Shown here one piece after another: positions 16,801 to 25,170 of a stretch of 58,362 nt of DNA. The notes beneath the pieces were generated by a model. It saw nothing but the letters and a program-made list of their open reading frames with translations. It searched no databases and was not told where the DNA came from. Source of the DNA: Acidobacteria bacterium UBA2161 (GTDB taxonomy: Bacteria; Acidobacteriota; Vicinamibacteria; Vicinamibacterales; UBA823); contig DCWN01000042.1 in the NCBI GenBank assembly GCA_002328835.1, forward strand, positions 70,430-128,791, written 5' to 3'. The first letter of the stretch is position 1. Every line of letters starts with the position of its first letter. The position numbers were made by a program, and so were the translations under genes.

Positions 16801-17741
16801 GGGCGGACCCCGCCGTCGGCTAGGGCCGACGACGCCGGCACCAGCGACGCACCCAGCAACCCACGCGCACCAGCCAAGGCCAGCACGACGGCGCCAACGG
16901 CGAACCGATAGGCCCGTGGGGAGATCGCGGCGTCTCGCTGATCGAGCAGCGGGCCACACAGGAGGAGTACCGTGAAGCCCAGGACGAACGCCACCCAGCC
17001 CACGACCGCCCGGCGCCACGCGCGGCGGGCTGCCTCGAGGTCGGTGTCGGACGCGCGAGCCTGGAGCAGCGTGTCGCCGTCCGCGCCGGTGAGAGTGAAG
17101 GCCGCGTCGCCGGGGCCGCTGGCGGCTTGCGGTGTGCCGAGCGAGACATCGATCGTTGCTGAAGGCCAGAAGAACGCGCCGCTGGCGTCCGCGGGTTCGT
17201 TCGACAGCTCTCGCTCGACCGCTACGGCGCCGATCCGCCGCGTCGTGGTGCCGGCAGCGCGGTCGTCAAGAATCGGCTCGACGGCGATCAGGCGGAGGCC
17301 CAGCGGCCCGGAATCAACGAACACCTCTGGCCGGTCGAGCGGCCGGCGATCGAAGATCTCCGAAGGGCGTCCGGTCCACGCTAGGGGCTGACCGGCAAGG
17401 TCGAAGATCGTGACCGCGGCGTCCGGACCGGCGCGGTCTGAGAGCGACTCGAAGACGCTCCGAACGCGCACCCCGCCATCGAACACGCCGACCGTCTGTC
17501 GGTCGGACGCCAGCGCACGAGCCATCTCGCGCGTCGCCTCGACCGTCGACGTGAAGCGCGCCTGTACGTCGGACCGGATGCGCGCGGTCGCGGCATCATG
17601 CCCACCGCCGAAGCGCTGGAACTCGAGGCCGAAGCCGACGGCAAGAACCAGGAGCGCCGCGGCGGCCCCCACCCGTCCTATTCGCCAGAAGGGCGCGGAG
17701 GATGGTCGGCCGGGCGAATCCGTCAGGTTGGCCCCGCCCAT
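13812..17741 (-). CDS. Very large NtrY-like multi-membrane sensor histidine kinase
   Basis: A 1309-residue kinase. One membrane helix near 25-43 is followed by an extracytoplasmic region, then seven or eight further hydrophobic helices between about 235 and 520, a second soluble region, and a helix near 790. Next come a helix beginning SLAFVAAAVVPVLVLAVLI, a third extracytoplasmic loop and a last helix (LGVVAFILLGGVIGLAVAE). HAMP follows, then HisKA with the phospho-acceptor in ARQVAHEIKNPLTPIQLSAE (about residue 1070), and HATPase with N box NIVENAIHAMP and G boxes DTGVGMDD and GTGLGLTIAK. The catalytic half resembles NtrY. It has far more membrane segments than NtrY (four-part architecture). 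No response regulator is adjacent. Its ATG lies two bases after the stop of the PQQ-like gene. Confidence 0.85.
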   Translation of the reverse strand: MGGANLTDSPGRPSSAPFWRIGRVGAAAALLVLAVGFGLEFQRFGGGHDAATARIRSDVQARFTSTVEATREMARALASDRQTVGVFDGGVRVRSVFESLSDRAGPDAAVTIFDLAGQPLAWTGRPSEIFDRRPLDRPEVFVDSGPLGLRLIAVEPILDDRAAGTTTRRIGAVAVERELSNEPADASGAFFWPSATIDVSLGTPQAASGPGDAAFTLTGADGDTLLQARASDTDLEAARRAWRRAVVGWVAFVLGFTVLLLCGPLLDQRDAAISPRAYRFAVGAVVLALAGARGLLGASLVPASSALADGGVRPRFDVALGALFWLVLVALAIDAAVQWRRAARRRRRNLRGTVRRRQFVSEQLVAGVAAAGVLALHASVLASTDGLSDLNARQLFPYPWDAARFTALAGLIMLEAATLWATVMILWSCLARWRVSRAPSWLMATVCGVWLAPSLVLVSTAALLQASTPDATTLVSLAAAIFLAWMAPRWTPRLRHASQVTRLIVAFGALLIPTLAAYPALVARSDQAQRALIEETFAPLVSGHPADLEARLDAALLAIDNLSTLPALFEPASAQRPARDDAFQIWRATELAAFRLTSAIELYSATGALLSRFALNVPEYAAAAPRRSLECTWEIFGEASRFGAPDRRIFHAQRSVCVPDGPGERRVGAVVVHLMLDYRVLPFIASEAPYEQLVRDRLGAPVTSYDRDVEVVIYGWGLRRPLFASGRDAWPIDEALFARIADSRRPFWTTLEKNDATYHVYVSNDSAGIYALGFPTRRAFDMLVDTAELSSLVGLVFLALLLGRAAFSRLTRRNRAPGRRLLRELRASFHRKLSLAFVAAAVVPVLVLAVLIRVYFAGQLRADVEAEAVRTAAVARRVIEEIALLQPLADDSVAPLSDDVMVWISQAIDQDVNIFEGATLLATSERDLYASGLLPTRTPADVYRALAIERLPSWVGEATLDELQYVLAATPVGGLDRNTILTVPLTSRQQQIERQIEDLDRGIQLGVVAFILLGGVIGLAVAERIADPIRRLTRVTSQIARGDFDVRVAVRSADELQRLVEAFNGMAAELKAQQTELERTHRLEAWAEMARQVAHEIKNPLTPIQLSAEHLRRVHADRGEPMAPVLEDCVSSILTQVRLLRQISAEFWSFASAPTARPALTRLSDLVREVAEPYRTGLETRIEVVIEVSQDLPRVLIDPTLTARALTNIVENAIHAMPGDGRLRIAVRPEAGGLALSVTDTGVGMDDDARAHIFQPYFSTRSSGTGLGLTIAKRNVELSGGTIAVVSAPGEGTTVTINFSLDGSPDVSR

Positions 17742-17743
17742 TG

Positions 17744-19042
17744 TCAGTATGGCGCGGGAGCCCGAACGACGCCGCCAAGACCGAGCAGCGTGCCGGGCAG
17801 GGGGTCGAGCGGCGCAAGCCGGGCCGGGCCGGCGTGGCCTGGGAGCGTGGGCAAGCCGGGAATGAGCGGGGGCACGAAGCGGCGTCCCGGGGTCGAGCCG
17901 AGCGCCGCGAGTGCCACGAGAGGGGAGGGCTCCGCGGAGGCGTAGGCCTGCAGCTCGCCCTCACCGGTCAGCAGAACGAACTCGACGTCGTCCATCCGGT
18001 CGCCGCGGATGACAATCGGGGGAGCCGCCAACTCGGTCGAGCCGCCGATCTGCCCCGCGGGCTCGCCCGTGTCCAGATAGAACGCGTGCAGCGTCGGAGC
18101 CCGGCCAGGCATCAAGAGCACATGCGCGAGCTGAATAGGGCCGCCCACGGGGCGCGTGGGCAGATCACGCTTCCAGAGTTGCACGCCTGTTCGCAGAGCC
18201 AGCGCGCGCAGTTGATTGTCCAGGGAGACGAAGTAGACCGCCTCATCGGTGACGACCGGTGCACCGATCACGTCGGCACCGGTGCGCCAGCGCCAGCGGA
18301 TGCGTCCGTCGATCCGATCGATGGCGTACAGAAAGTTGTCGGTCGTGCCGAGGTACACGCGGTCGCCGAACGCGCTGATCGGTGCGGGCGTACCACCCAG
18401 CTGGCGCTCCCAGATGAGATCGCCGGTGATCAGATCGAGCGCCGCCACATGGCCGTCCGCCTGTGGAGCGAACAGCCGGTCGCCATCGATCGTGGGGCTC
18501 AGAGCCGTCGCGGCGAGACGCTGGCTCCAAAGCGGGCGGCCGTCGCGGCCGTCATAGGCCAGCAGGTCACCGTTCTCGAGGCCGACGATCAGCCATCCTT
18601 CCCTCCACAACACGGGGGACGACACCGGCGCATGAAAGTCGAGCCGCCAGCGTTCGGTGCCCGACGCGGCCCACAAGGCCCGCACCTGGCTCCCCTCGGC
18701 GACGAATAGCGACTGGCCGGCCACCGTCGGCCGAAAGTCGCTCGCCTGCTCGACGATCCACTGCAGGACACCGTCGCCGACGAAGACCGCGGCGAGCAGG
18801 CCATTGCGTAGCGGGACGTAGAGGTACGAACCGTCCGTCGTGGGCGCGAGCGCGGGCGGCGCGGGCAGCATGCTGACCCACTCGGGGCCGAGCGGAAAGA
18901 TCGACGGTGTCGGCGTCTCCGACTCCGTCTGCGCAGCGAGGGTCGCAACACCCAGCACCAGGCACGTCGCGCCGACCACGCCGATGCGAGATCGGACGCC
19001 GAGCGCGCGGTGGAGAGATCGCCTGAGCAAAAGACGGAACAC
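17744..19042 (-). CDS. Exported PQQ/BamB-like beta-propeller protein
   Basis: About 432 residues from a GTG at 19042. A basic stretch and hydrophobic segment (RIGVVGATCLVLGVATLAAQ) form a signal peptide. At least six blade motifs of the PQQ-repeat type follow, for example GDGVLQWIVE, GTERWRLDF, GRPLWSQRL, GDLIWERQL, GRIRWRWRT and GVQLWKRDL, each with the Trp-docking pattern. Such propellers occur in BamB and in quinoprotein dehydrogenases; no PQQ catalytic residues stand out, so a binding or assembly role is likelier. The stop and the ATG of the giant kinase are separated by two bases, so the propeller may be a periplasmic partner of that kinase. Confidence 0.75.
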   Translation of the reverse strand: MFRLLLRRSLHRALGVRSRIGVVGATCLVLGVATLAAQTESETPTPSIFPLGPEWVSMLPAPPALAPTTDGSYLYVPLRNGLLAAVFVGDGVLQWIVEQASDFRPTVAGQSLFVAEGSQVRALWAASGTERWRLDFHAPVSSPVLWREGWLIVGLENGDLLAYDGRDGRPLWSQRLAATALSPTIDGDRLFAPQADGHVAALDLITGDLIWERQLGGTPAPISAFGDRVYLGTTDNFLYAIDRIDGRIRWRWRTGADVIGAPVVTDEAVYFVSLDNQLRALALRTGVQLWKRDLPTRPVGGPIQLAHVLLMPGRAPTLHAFYLDTGEPAGQIGGSTELAAPPIVIRGDRMDDVEFVLLTGEGELQAYASAEPSPLVALAALGSTPGRRFVPPLIPGLPTLPGHAGPARLAPLDPLPGTLLGLGGVVRAPAPY

Positions 19043-19047
19043 CCCGC

Positions 19048-19053
19048 TATAAT
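19048..19053 (+). promoter_or_regulatory. -10 element for guaA
   Basis: Perfect TATAAT at 19048-19053, 46 bases before the guaA GTG. The -35 region is weak (no TTGACA-like hexamer at 16-18 bases). It lies in the 57-base divergent gap shared with the PQQ-like gene. Confidence 0.5.
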
Positions 19054-19099
19054 AGCTCCCAACTGTCCCATTGCCCCATCGGGCGCGCCGTCGAATCGC

Positions 19100-20638
19100 G
19101 TGACACACCAGACACTGCTCGTTCTCGATTTCGGCTCCCAGTACACGCAACTCATCGCCCGTCGGCTGCGCGAGCTGTCGGTGCTGGCGGAGATTCTTCC
19201 GTTCGACACCCCACCGGCGGAACTGGCCGCGCGACACCCCAGCGGCGTCATCCTCTCGGGCGGACCGCGGTCGGTCTCCGATCCCGGCGCGCCGCGGTGC
19301 GACCCGGCGGTTTTCGCTCTCCAGGTCCCGGTGCTGGGAATCTGCTACGGCATGCAGACGATGGCGGACGCGCTGGGCGGGGTCGTCGAAGCCGCGCCGA
19401 ATCGCGAGTATGGGCATGCCGCGGTCAGCCCCGCGATCGACCGGCCGCTCTTCCGGGGCATCCCGGCCGAGGTGCGTGTCTGGGCCAGCCATGGCGACTT
19501 GGTCGCGCAGGCACCGCCGGGCTTCACCGTCACGGCGACGAGCGCGAACGCACCGGTCGCGGCGATGGAGGCCGCCGACCGCGGACTCTACGCGCTGCTC
19601 TTTCACCCGGAAGTGGCCCACACGGAGTACGGGATCGAGATTCTCGGCAACTTCGCCCGGGAGATCTGCGGGTGCGTCGGCGACTGGACGATGGCGTCAT
19701 TCGTCGAGGAGACGACAGGGAAGATCCGGGCACAGGTGGGTGAGGGGCGCGTTGTGTGCGGCCTCAGCGGCGGCGTGGATTCGACCGTAGCCGCATTGCT
19801 GATTCACTGCGCCATCGGCGACCGGCTGACCTGCATCTTCGTGGACAACGGCGTGTTGCGGCGGGATGAAGCCTCGCAGGTGCGGCGGCGCTTCGCCGAG
19901 AAGCTCCAGCTCCCGCTGGAGTTCGTCGACGCGTCCGACCTGTTCCTGGAACGGCTCGAGAACATCACCGACCCGGAACGGAAGCGGAAGATCATCGGCG
20001 CGACCTTCATCGAAGTGTTCGAGCAGAAGGCGGCCCAACTCGGACAGTTCGACTTTCTCGCCCAGGGCACGCTCTATCCGGACGTCATCGAGAGCGTCTC
20101 CGTGATTGGCCCGTCGGTGCCCATCAAGAGCCATCACAACGTGGGTGGCCTCCCCGAGTCGATGCGATTTGCACTCGTGGAACCTCTGCGTCAGCTCTTC
20201 AAGGACGAAGTCCGGCGCGTCGGGCTCGAACTGGGCGTCGACGAGGAGTTCGTCTGGCGCCAGCCGTTCCCGGGCCCGGGCCTGGCGGTGCGAATTCTCG
20301 GCGCGGTGACGGGCGCCCGCCTCGCGCTGCTGCGGGATGCCGATGCCATCGTCACCGAGGAGATCAAACGCGCGGGCTGGTACCGGCGGGTCTGGCAGTC
20401 GTTCGCCGTCTTGCTCCCGATTCAGAGCGTCGGGGTCATGGGTGACGAGCGGACCTACGAGTACACGGCGGCGATTCGCGCGGTCGAAAGTCGCGACGGG
20501 ATGACAGCCGACTGGGCCGAGCTGCCGCACGCGTTGCTCGCGGCGATCTCGTCGCGGATCGTGAACGAGGTCAAGGGCATCAACCGCGTCGTCTACGACA
20601 TTAGTTCGAAGCCCCCGTCGACGATCGAGTGGGAGTGA
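19100..20638 (+). CDS. guaA: GMP synthase (glutamine-hydrolysing)
   Basis: A 512-residue enzyme converting XMP to GMP in purine biosynthesis. The N-terminal class I glutamine amidotransferase has the nucleophile C82 in VLGICYGMQTMA and HPEVAHTEYG. The ATP-pyrophosphatase domain has the P-loop GLSGGVDSTVAALL. The C-terminal dimerisation domain ends with the invariant PPSTIEWE. The GTG start at 19100 precedes HQTLLVLDFGSQYTQLI directly, as expected; reading upstream in frame gives no family sequence. Confidence 0.97.
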   Translation: MTHQTLLVLDFGSQYTQLIARRLRELSVLAEILPFDTPPAELAARHPSGVILSGGPRSVSDPGAPRCDPAVFALQVPVLGICYGMQTMADALGGVVEAAPNREYGHAAVSPAIDRPLFRGIPAEVRVWASHGDLVAQAPPGFTVTATSANAPVAAMEAADRGLYALLFHPEVAHTEYGIEILGNFAREICGCVGDWTMASFVEETTGKIRAQVGEGRVVCGLSGGVDSTVAALLIHCAIGDRLTCIFVDNGVLRRDEASQVRRRFAEKLQLPLEFVDASDLFLERLENITDPERKRKIIGATFIEVFEQKAAQLGQFDFLAQGTLYPDVIESVSVIGPSVPIKSHHNVGGLPESMRFALVEPLRQLFKDEVRRVGLELGVDEEFVWRQPFPGPGLAVRILGAVTGARLALLRDADAIVTEEIKRAGWYRRVWQSFAVLLPIQSVGVMGDERTYEYTAAIRAVESRDGMTADWAELPHALLAAISSRIVNEVKGINRVVYDISSKPPSTIEWE

Positions 20639-20672
20639 CACCGTCGCGGCCATCGTCCGTTCGGACAGAGGC

Positions 20673-23600
20673 ATGACCGAGTTCGTTCATCTGCATCTGC
20701 ATACCGAGTTCTCGCTGCTCGACGGCGCCTGCCGGATCGGCGAGTTGATGGACGAAGCCGCCCGGGTGGGCGTGCCGGCGCTAGCAGTGACCGAGCACGG
20801 CAACATGTTCTCGACCATCACGTTTCATGACGAGGCCAAGAAGCGAGGCATCAAGCCGATTCTGGGCTGCGAGGTCTACGTCGCGCCCGAGAGCCGTCTC
20901 ACCAAGAGCGGATCGCCGGGCGAGACCGCCAACCATCTGGTCTTGCTCGCCGAGAACCTCACCGGCTACCACAATCTGATCAAGCTGGTCTCGAGCGGAT
21001 ACACGGAAGGGTTCTACTACCGGCCGAGAATCGACAAGGACTTGCTCGCCTCGCACGCCGACGGCCTGATCGGCCTCAGCAGCTGCCTCAAGGGCGAGGT
21101 CGCTACGGGCATTCGGACCGAACAGACCAAGCGGGCGATGGGGGCGGCCGCCGCCTACCGCGACATCCTCGGCGCCGGCAACTTCTTCCTCGAGATGCAA
21201 TACCAAGGCATCACGGAGCAGCGTACGGTCAACGAGGGCCTGCTCCCGATTGCGCGTGAGCTCGATCTGCCGCTGACCTGCACCAACGACGTGCACTATC
21301 TGCGGCAGGGCGATCACAAGCCCCACGACGTCCTGCTGTGCATCGGCACGGGCAAGAGCGTGCAGGATGAGGAGCGTCTTCGATATCACGGCGATCAGTT
21401 CTTCCTGAAGACGCCCGAGCAGATGGCCGCCGTGTTCGCCGACCACCCGGAGGCCTTGGCGAACACCGTCCGCATCGCCGAGCGTTGCGACGTGGATCTC
21501 GCGGGCGGCCAGAACTTCCTTCCCAACTTTGACGTCCCGGAGCCGTACACGCTCGACAGCTACTTCGAACACGTGGTGCGGGAAGGCTTCGAGCATCGTC
21601 TGGGGCGACTGCGCGAGCTGCAGGCCCGCGGGGGCCTGGAGCACCCGGTGGAGGCCTACGAGGCGCGGCTGGCGTACGAGATCGAGATGATCAAGCAGAT
21701 GAAGTACCCCGGGTACTTCCTGATCGTCTGGGACTTCATCCGCTACGCGCGCGAACGCAGTATCCCGGTGGGTCCCGGGCGCGGCTCGGCCGCGGGGAGC
21801 CTCGTGGCGTACTGCCTGCAGATCACCGACGTCGACCCCCTCGAATTCGGATTGATCTTCGAGCGGTTCCTGAACCCCGAACGGGTGTCCCTGCCCGACA
21901 TCGACATCGACTTCTGCGAGCGGCGCCGCGGCGAGGTCATCGAGTATGTGACGCGGAAGTACGGCCGCGAGAACGTGGCGCAGATCATCACGTTCGGCAC
22001 GATGAAGGCGCGCGCGGCGGTGCGCGATGTCGGCCGCGCGCTGGACATTCCCTACGCCGACGTCGATCGCGTCGCCAAGTTGATCCCGCCCACGCTCGAC
22101 ATGACGCTGGAACGCGCGCAGGAAGAAACTCCGGCGCTCGAGGAACTGAGCGGACGCGACGAGCGCGTCAAGGAACTGCTCACCGTCGCGCGCCGGCTCG
22201 AGGGCATGACGCGGCACGCGTCGGTGCACGCCGCCGGCGTGGTGATCGCCCCCAAGCCGCTGACCGAGTTCGTGCCGCTGTACAAGAGTCAGCGGGACGA
22301 GATCACGACCCAGTGGGCGATGAAGGAAATCGAGCGGGTCGGCTTGCTCAAGATGGACTTCTTGGGCCTGAGCACGCTGACGCTCATCGACGACGCGGTG
22401 GCGGCGCTGCGCGAACATCTGGTGCCCGACTTCACCCTGGAATCCATCCCACTCGACGACGCCAAGACCTACCAGCTGTTTTCTGACGGGCAAACGCTGG
22501 GGATCTTCCAGTTCGAAAGTTCGGGCATGCGGGACACCCTGCGCAAAGCAAAACCGCAGCGCCTCGACGACCTCATTGCTCTCAACGCGCTGTATCGTCC
22601 CGGGCCTCTCCGCGGCGGGGTCATCGACGACTTCATCGCGCGCAAGCACGGCACGGTGGCCATCAAGTACGAGCTGCCTGAACTCGAGCCAATTCTGCAT
22701 GGCACCTACGGTGTGATCGCCTACCAGGAACAGGTCATGCGCATCGCGTCCGATCTCGCCGGATTCTCGATGGGCGAGGCCGATCTCCTGCGAAAGGCGA
22801 TGGGCAAGAAGGACGCGAAAGTCATGGAGGCCCAGCGGGACCGGTTCATCAGGGGCGCGGTCGAGCGCGGCGTGGCCAAAAAGAAGGCGTCGAAGATCTT
22901 CGATCTCATGGAGTACTTCGCCGGCTATGGCTTCAACAAGTCGCACTCGACAGCCTACGCGCTCCTCGCTTATCAGACCGCGTACCTGAAGGCGAACTAT
23001 CCCTGGTACTTCCTGGCGGCGCTGCTGACGATCGAGTCGCAGAATACCGACAAGCTCGCGCTCTATCTCGGAGAGTGCCGCGAACTAGGGGTGCCGATCC
23101 TGCCGCCGGACATCGCGACGAGCGAGTTCGCGTTCACGGTCACCGAGGATGGCGTGCGGTTCGGCCTGGGCGCCGTGAAGAACGTAGGGGAGAGCGCCAT
23201 TGCGTCGATCCTCAGCCATCGCAAGTCGGAGGGCCGCATCCGGTCGTTGCACGCGTTGTGCGAGGCGATCGATCTCCGGCTCGTGAACAAGCGTGTGCTG
23301 GAGAGCCTCGTCAAGGCGGGCGCCTTCGACTCGCTGGGCGACGGCTCGAAATGCCCGGTGCCGGAACTGCGGGCTAGGCTGTTCGCCGTCGTGGACAAGG
23401 CACTCGAGCATGGCGGCCGAAGCCAGCGGGATCGCGATCGAGGCCAATCCCAGCTGTTCGACGATCCCGACGCCAACGACGGACCCGGTGGCATCAGACT
23501 GCCCAAGGCCGAGGCCTGGACCGAGGCGGAGCACCTGGCGGCCGAGAAGGAGGCCCTGGGCCTGTATCTGTCCGGCCATCCCGTCGATCGCTTCGCTGAC

Positions 23601-24155
23601 GAGCTGCGTCGTGTCGGCGCCGTGACCACCTTGAATCTGGCCGAAGCCGAAGGAGAGGTCCTGGTCGGGGGAATCGTCGGAGGCTGCCGCCCACTGAAGA
23701 CGCGGCGCGGAAACCGAATGGCAGTCTTCACGCTCGAGGATCCACTGGGCGCCGTGGAGGTCGTCGTCTTTCCCGAGCCGTTCGAGAAGCATGCGTCGCT
23801 GGTCGAGAACGATAGAATGGTCCTCGTTCGTGGGAAGCTCGAGCGTGACGAAGACACCCGCCGCATCCTGGCATCGGAGCTCCTGCCCGTCAGCGCCCTG
23901 CAGGAGACGCTGGTGCGGCAGCTCGACGTGCGCCTGACGGCGCCCCCCCACGATCGCCAGACGTTCGAGAAGCTGGCGGAGTTGTTCGCTCGCCATCGTG
24001 GAGATCGGCCCGTGACGGTCGAACTCGAGGTCCAGCGCAACGGCCGCACGATGCGCGTGCGGGCGGATCTCGGCCAGGTCCGAATCAAGCCTTCGTCCGG
24101 CTTGATCGAGGAAGTGGAACGGCTGTGCGGACGCGGCACCGTGTCGCTTCGCTGA
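20673..24155 (+). CDS. dnaE: DNA polymerase III subunit alpha
   Basis: A 1160-residue replicative polymerase. PHP domain at the N-terminus (HLHLHTEFSLLDGA); palm domain with PGRGSAAGSLVAY and the catalytic aspartates in LPDIDIDF; helix-hairpin-helix and OB-fold near the C-terminus (VLVGGIVGGCRPLKTRRGNRMAVF). Length and order match DnaE1, not the error-prone DnaE2 or PolC. It starts 34 bases after guaA and is followed by accA, a frequent neighbour. Confidence 0.97.
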   Translation: MTEFVHLHLHTEFSLLDGACRIGELMDEAARVGVPALAVTEHGNMFSTITFHDEAKKRGIKPILGCEVYVAPESRLTKSGSPGETANHLVLLAENLTGYHNLIKLVSSGYTEGFYYRPRIDKDLLASHADGLIGLSSCLKGEVATGIRTEQTKRAMGAAAAYRDILGAGNFFLEMQYQGITEQRTVNEGLLPIARELDLPLTCTNDVHYLRQGDHKPHDVLLCIGTGKSVQDEERLRYHGDQFFLKTPEQMAAVFADHPEALANTVRIAERCDVDLAGGQNFLPNFDVPEPYTLDSYFEHVVREGFEHRLGRLRELQARGGLEHPVEAYEARLAYEIEMIKQMKYPGYFLIVWDFIRYARERSIPVGPGRGSAAGSLVAYCLQITDVDPLEFGLIFERFLNPERVSLPDIDIDFCERRRGEVIEYVTRKYGRENVAQIITFGTMKARAAVRDVGRALDIPYADVDRVAKLIPPTLDMTLERAQEETPALEELSGRDERVKELLTVARRLEGMTRHASVHAAGVVIAPKPLTEFVPLYKSQRDEITTQWAMKEIERVGLLKMDFLGLSTLTLIDDAVAALREHLVPDFTLESIPLDDAKTYQLFSDGQTLGIFQFESSGMRDTLRKAKPQRLDDLIALNALYRPGPLRGGVIDDFIARKHGTVAIKYELPELEPILHGTYGVIAYQEQVMRIASDLAGFSMGEADLLRKAMGKKDAKVMEAQRDRFIRGAVERGVAKKKASKIFDLMEYFAGYGFNKSHSTAYALLAYQTAYLKANYPWYFLAALLTIESQNTDKLALYLGECRELGVPILPPDIATSEFAFTVTEDGVRFGLGAVKNVGESAIASILSHRKSEGRIRSLHALCEAIDLRLVNKRVLESLVKAGAFDSLGDGSKCPVPELRARLFAVVDKALEHGGRSQRDRDRGQSQLFDDPDANDGPGGIRLPKAEAWTEAEHLAAEKEALGLYLSGHPVDRFADELRRVGAVTTLNLAEAEGEVLVGGIVGGCRPLKTRRGNRMAVFTLEDPLGAVEVVVFPEPFEKHASLVENDRMVLVRGKLERDEDTRRILASELLPVSALQETLVRQLDVRLTAPPHDRQTFEKLAELFARHRGDRPVTVELEVQRNGRTMRVRADLGQVRIKPSSGLIEEVERLCGRGTVSLR

Positions 24156-24179
24156 GCCTCGCGACCACTGACGATAGTG

Positions 24180-25169
24180 ATGCCTCCGGAACTACTCGAG
24201 TTCGAAGAGCCGATCGGGATTCTCCTGAAGGAGATCGAAGCGCTCGGCCTCCTGCCCCAAACGCCGGAGCGAGAGCAAGAGATCGCGGAGTTGCGCGACC
24301 GGGTCGGGTCGATTCGACGCGACCTCTACGCGAACCTAACGCCATGGCAACGGGTCCTCGTCGCCCGACACCCGAGCCGGCCGAACACGCTCGACTACGT
24401 GGCCAGACTCTTCACCAATTTCGCAGAGCTCCACGGCGATCGCCTCTTCGCGGACGACCACGCCATCGTGTGTGGCCTTGCCGAGCACCATGGCACGCCC
24501 GTGCTCGTGGTCGGCCACCAGAAGGGTGGCGGGGACACGAAGGAGAAGATCTTCAGGAACTTCGGCTATGCCAAGCCGGAAGGCTACCGGAAGGCCCTCC
24601 GGGCGATGAGGCTCGCGGAGAAGTTCCATCGCCCGATCGTCGTCCTCGTCGACACCCCGGCCGCATATCCCGGAATCGAGTCGGAGGAGCGCGGTGTGGC
24701 CGAGGCGATAGCCCTGAATCTTCGCGAGATGGCGATGCTGTCGGTGCCGATCGTCGTCGTCGTCAGCGGCGAAGGCGGCAGCGGCGGGGCTCTGGGACTG
24801 GCAATCGGCGATCGGATTCTTATGCAGGAGCATGCGGTCTACAGCGTGATCCCGCCCGAGGGCTGCGCAGCCATCCTGTGGCGCGACGCCAACCGCAAGA
24901 TGGAAGCTGCCGCGGCGCTTCGCATCGGCGCGCCGGATCTCCGCGATCTGGGCGTCATCGATGAAATCGTGCCTGAACCGGAGGGCGGCGCCCACGCGGA
25001 CCCGACGGCCGCGGCATCGCTGCTCGACGAGGCCTTGACCCGGGCCCTGGAGGAGGTGGGTCGGGAGAGCCCGGACGCGCGTCTCGACCACCGGTACAAC
25101 AAGTTCCGGCGGATGGGCAGTGTCGGCCTCGTCGAACACGACGCCGAGCCTGCCGCCGGGGAGGGGTAG
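24180..25169 (+). CDS. accA: Acetyl-CoA carboxylase carboxyltransferase subunit alpha
   Basis: A 329-residue subunit that with AccD transfers the carboxyl group from biotin to acetyl-CoA, giving malonyl-CoA for fatty-acid synthesis. Family sequences visible: LEFEEPIGILLKEIEAL, GHQKGGGDTKEKIFRNFGYAKPEGYRKALR, VDTPAAYPGIESEERGVAEAIA and the oxyanion-hole region VVVVSGEGGSGGALGLA. A GTG directly before the ATG could also serve as start. The C-terminal 15 residues are variable. dnaE lies upstream and recJ starts immediately after the stop. Confidence 0.96.
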   Translation: MPPELLEFEEPIGILLKEIEALGLLPQTPEREQEIAELRDRVGSIRRDLYANLTPWQRVLVARHPSRPNTLDYVARLFTNFAELHGDRLFADDHAIVCGLAEHHGTPVLVVGHQKGGGDTKEKIFRNFGYAKPEGYRKALRAMRLAEKFHRPIVVLVDTPAAYPGIESEERGVAEAIALNLREMAMLSVPIVVVVSGEGGSGGALGLAIGDRILMQEHAVYSVIPPEGCAAILWRDANRKMEAAAALRIGAPDLRDLGVIDEIVPEPEGGAHADPTAAASLLDEALTRALEEVGRESPDARLDHRYNKFRRMGSVGLVEHDAEPAAGEG

Positions 25170-25170
25170 G

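Noticed and set aside
20781..22946. 721-codon antisense frame inside dnaE
   Set aside because: A high-GC shadow: the complementary strand carries an intact DnaE with all motifs, and the antisense product has no recognisable domain.
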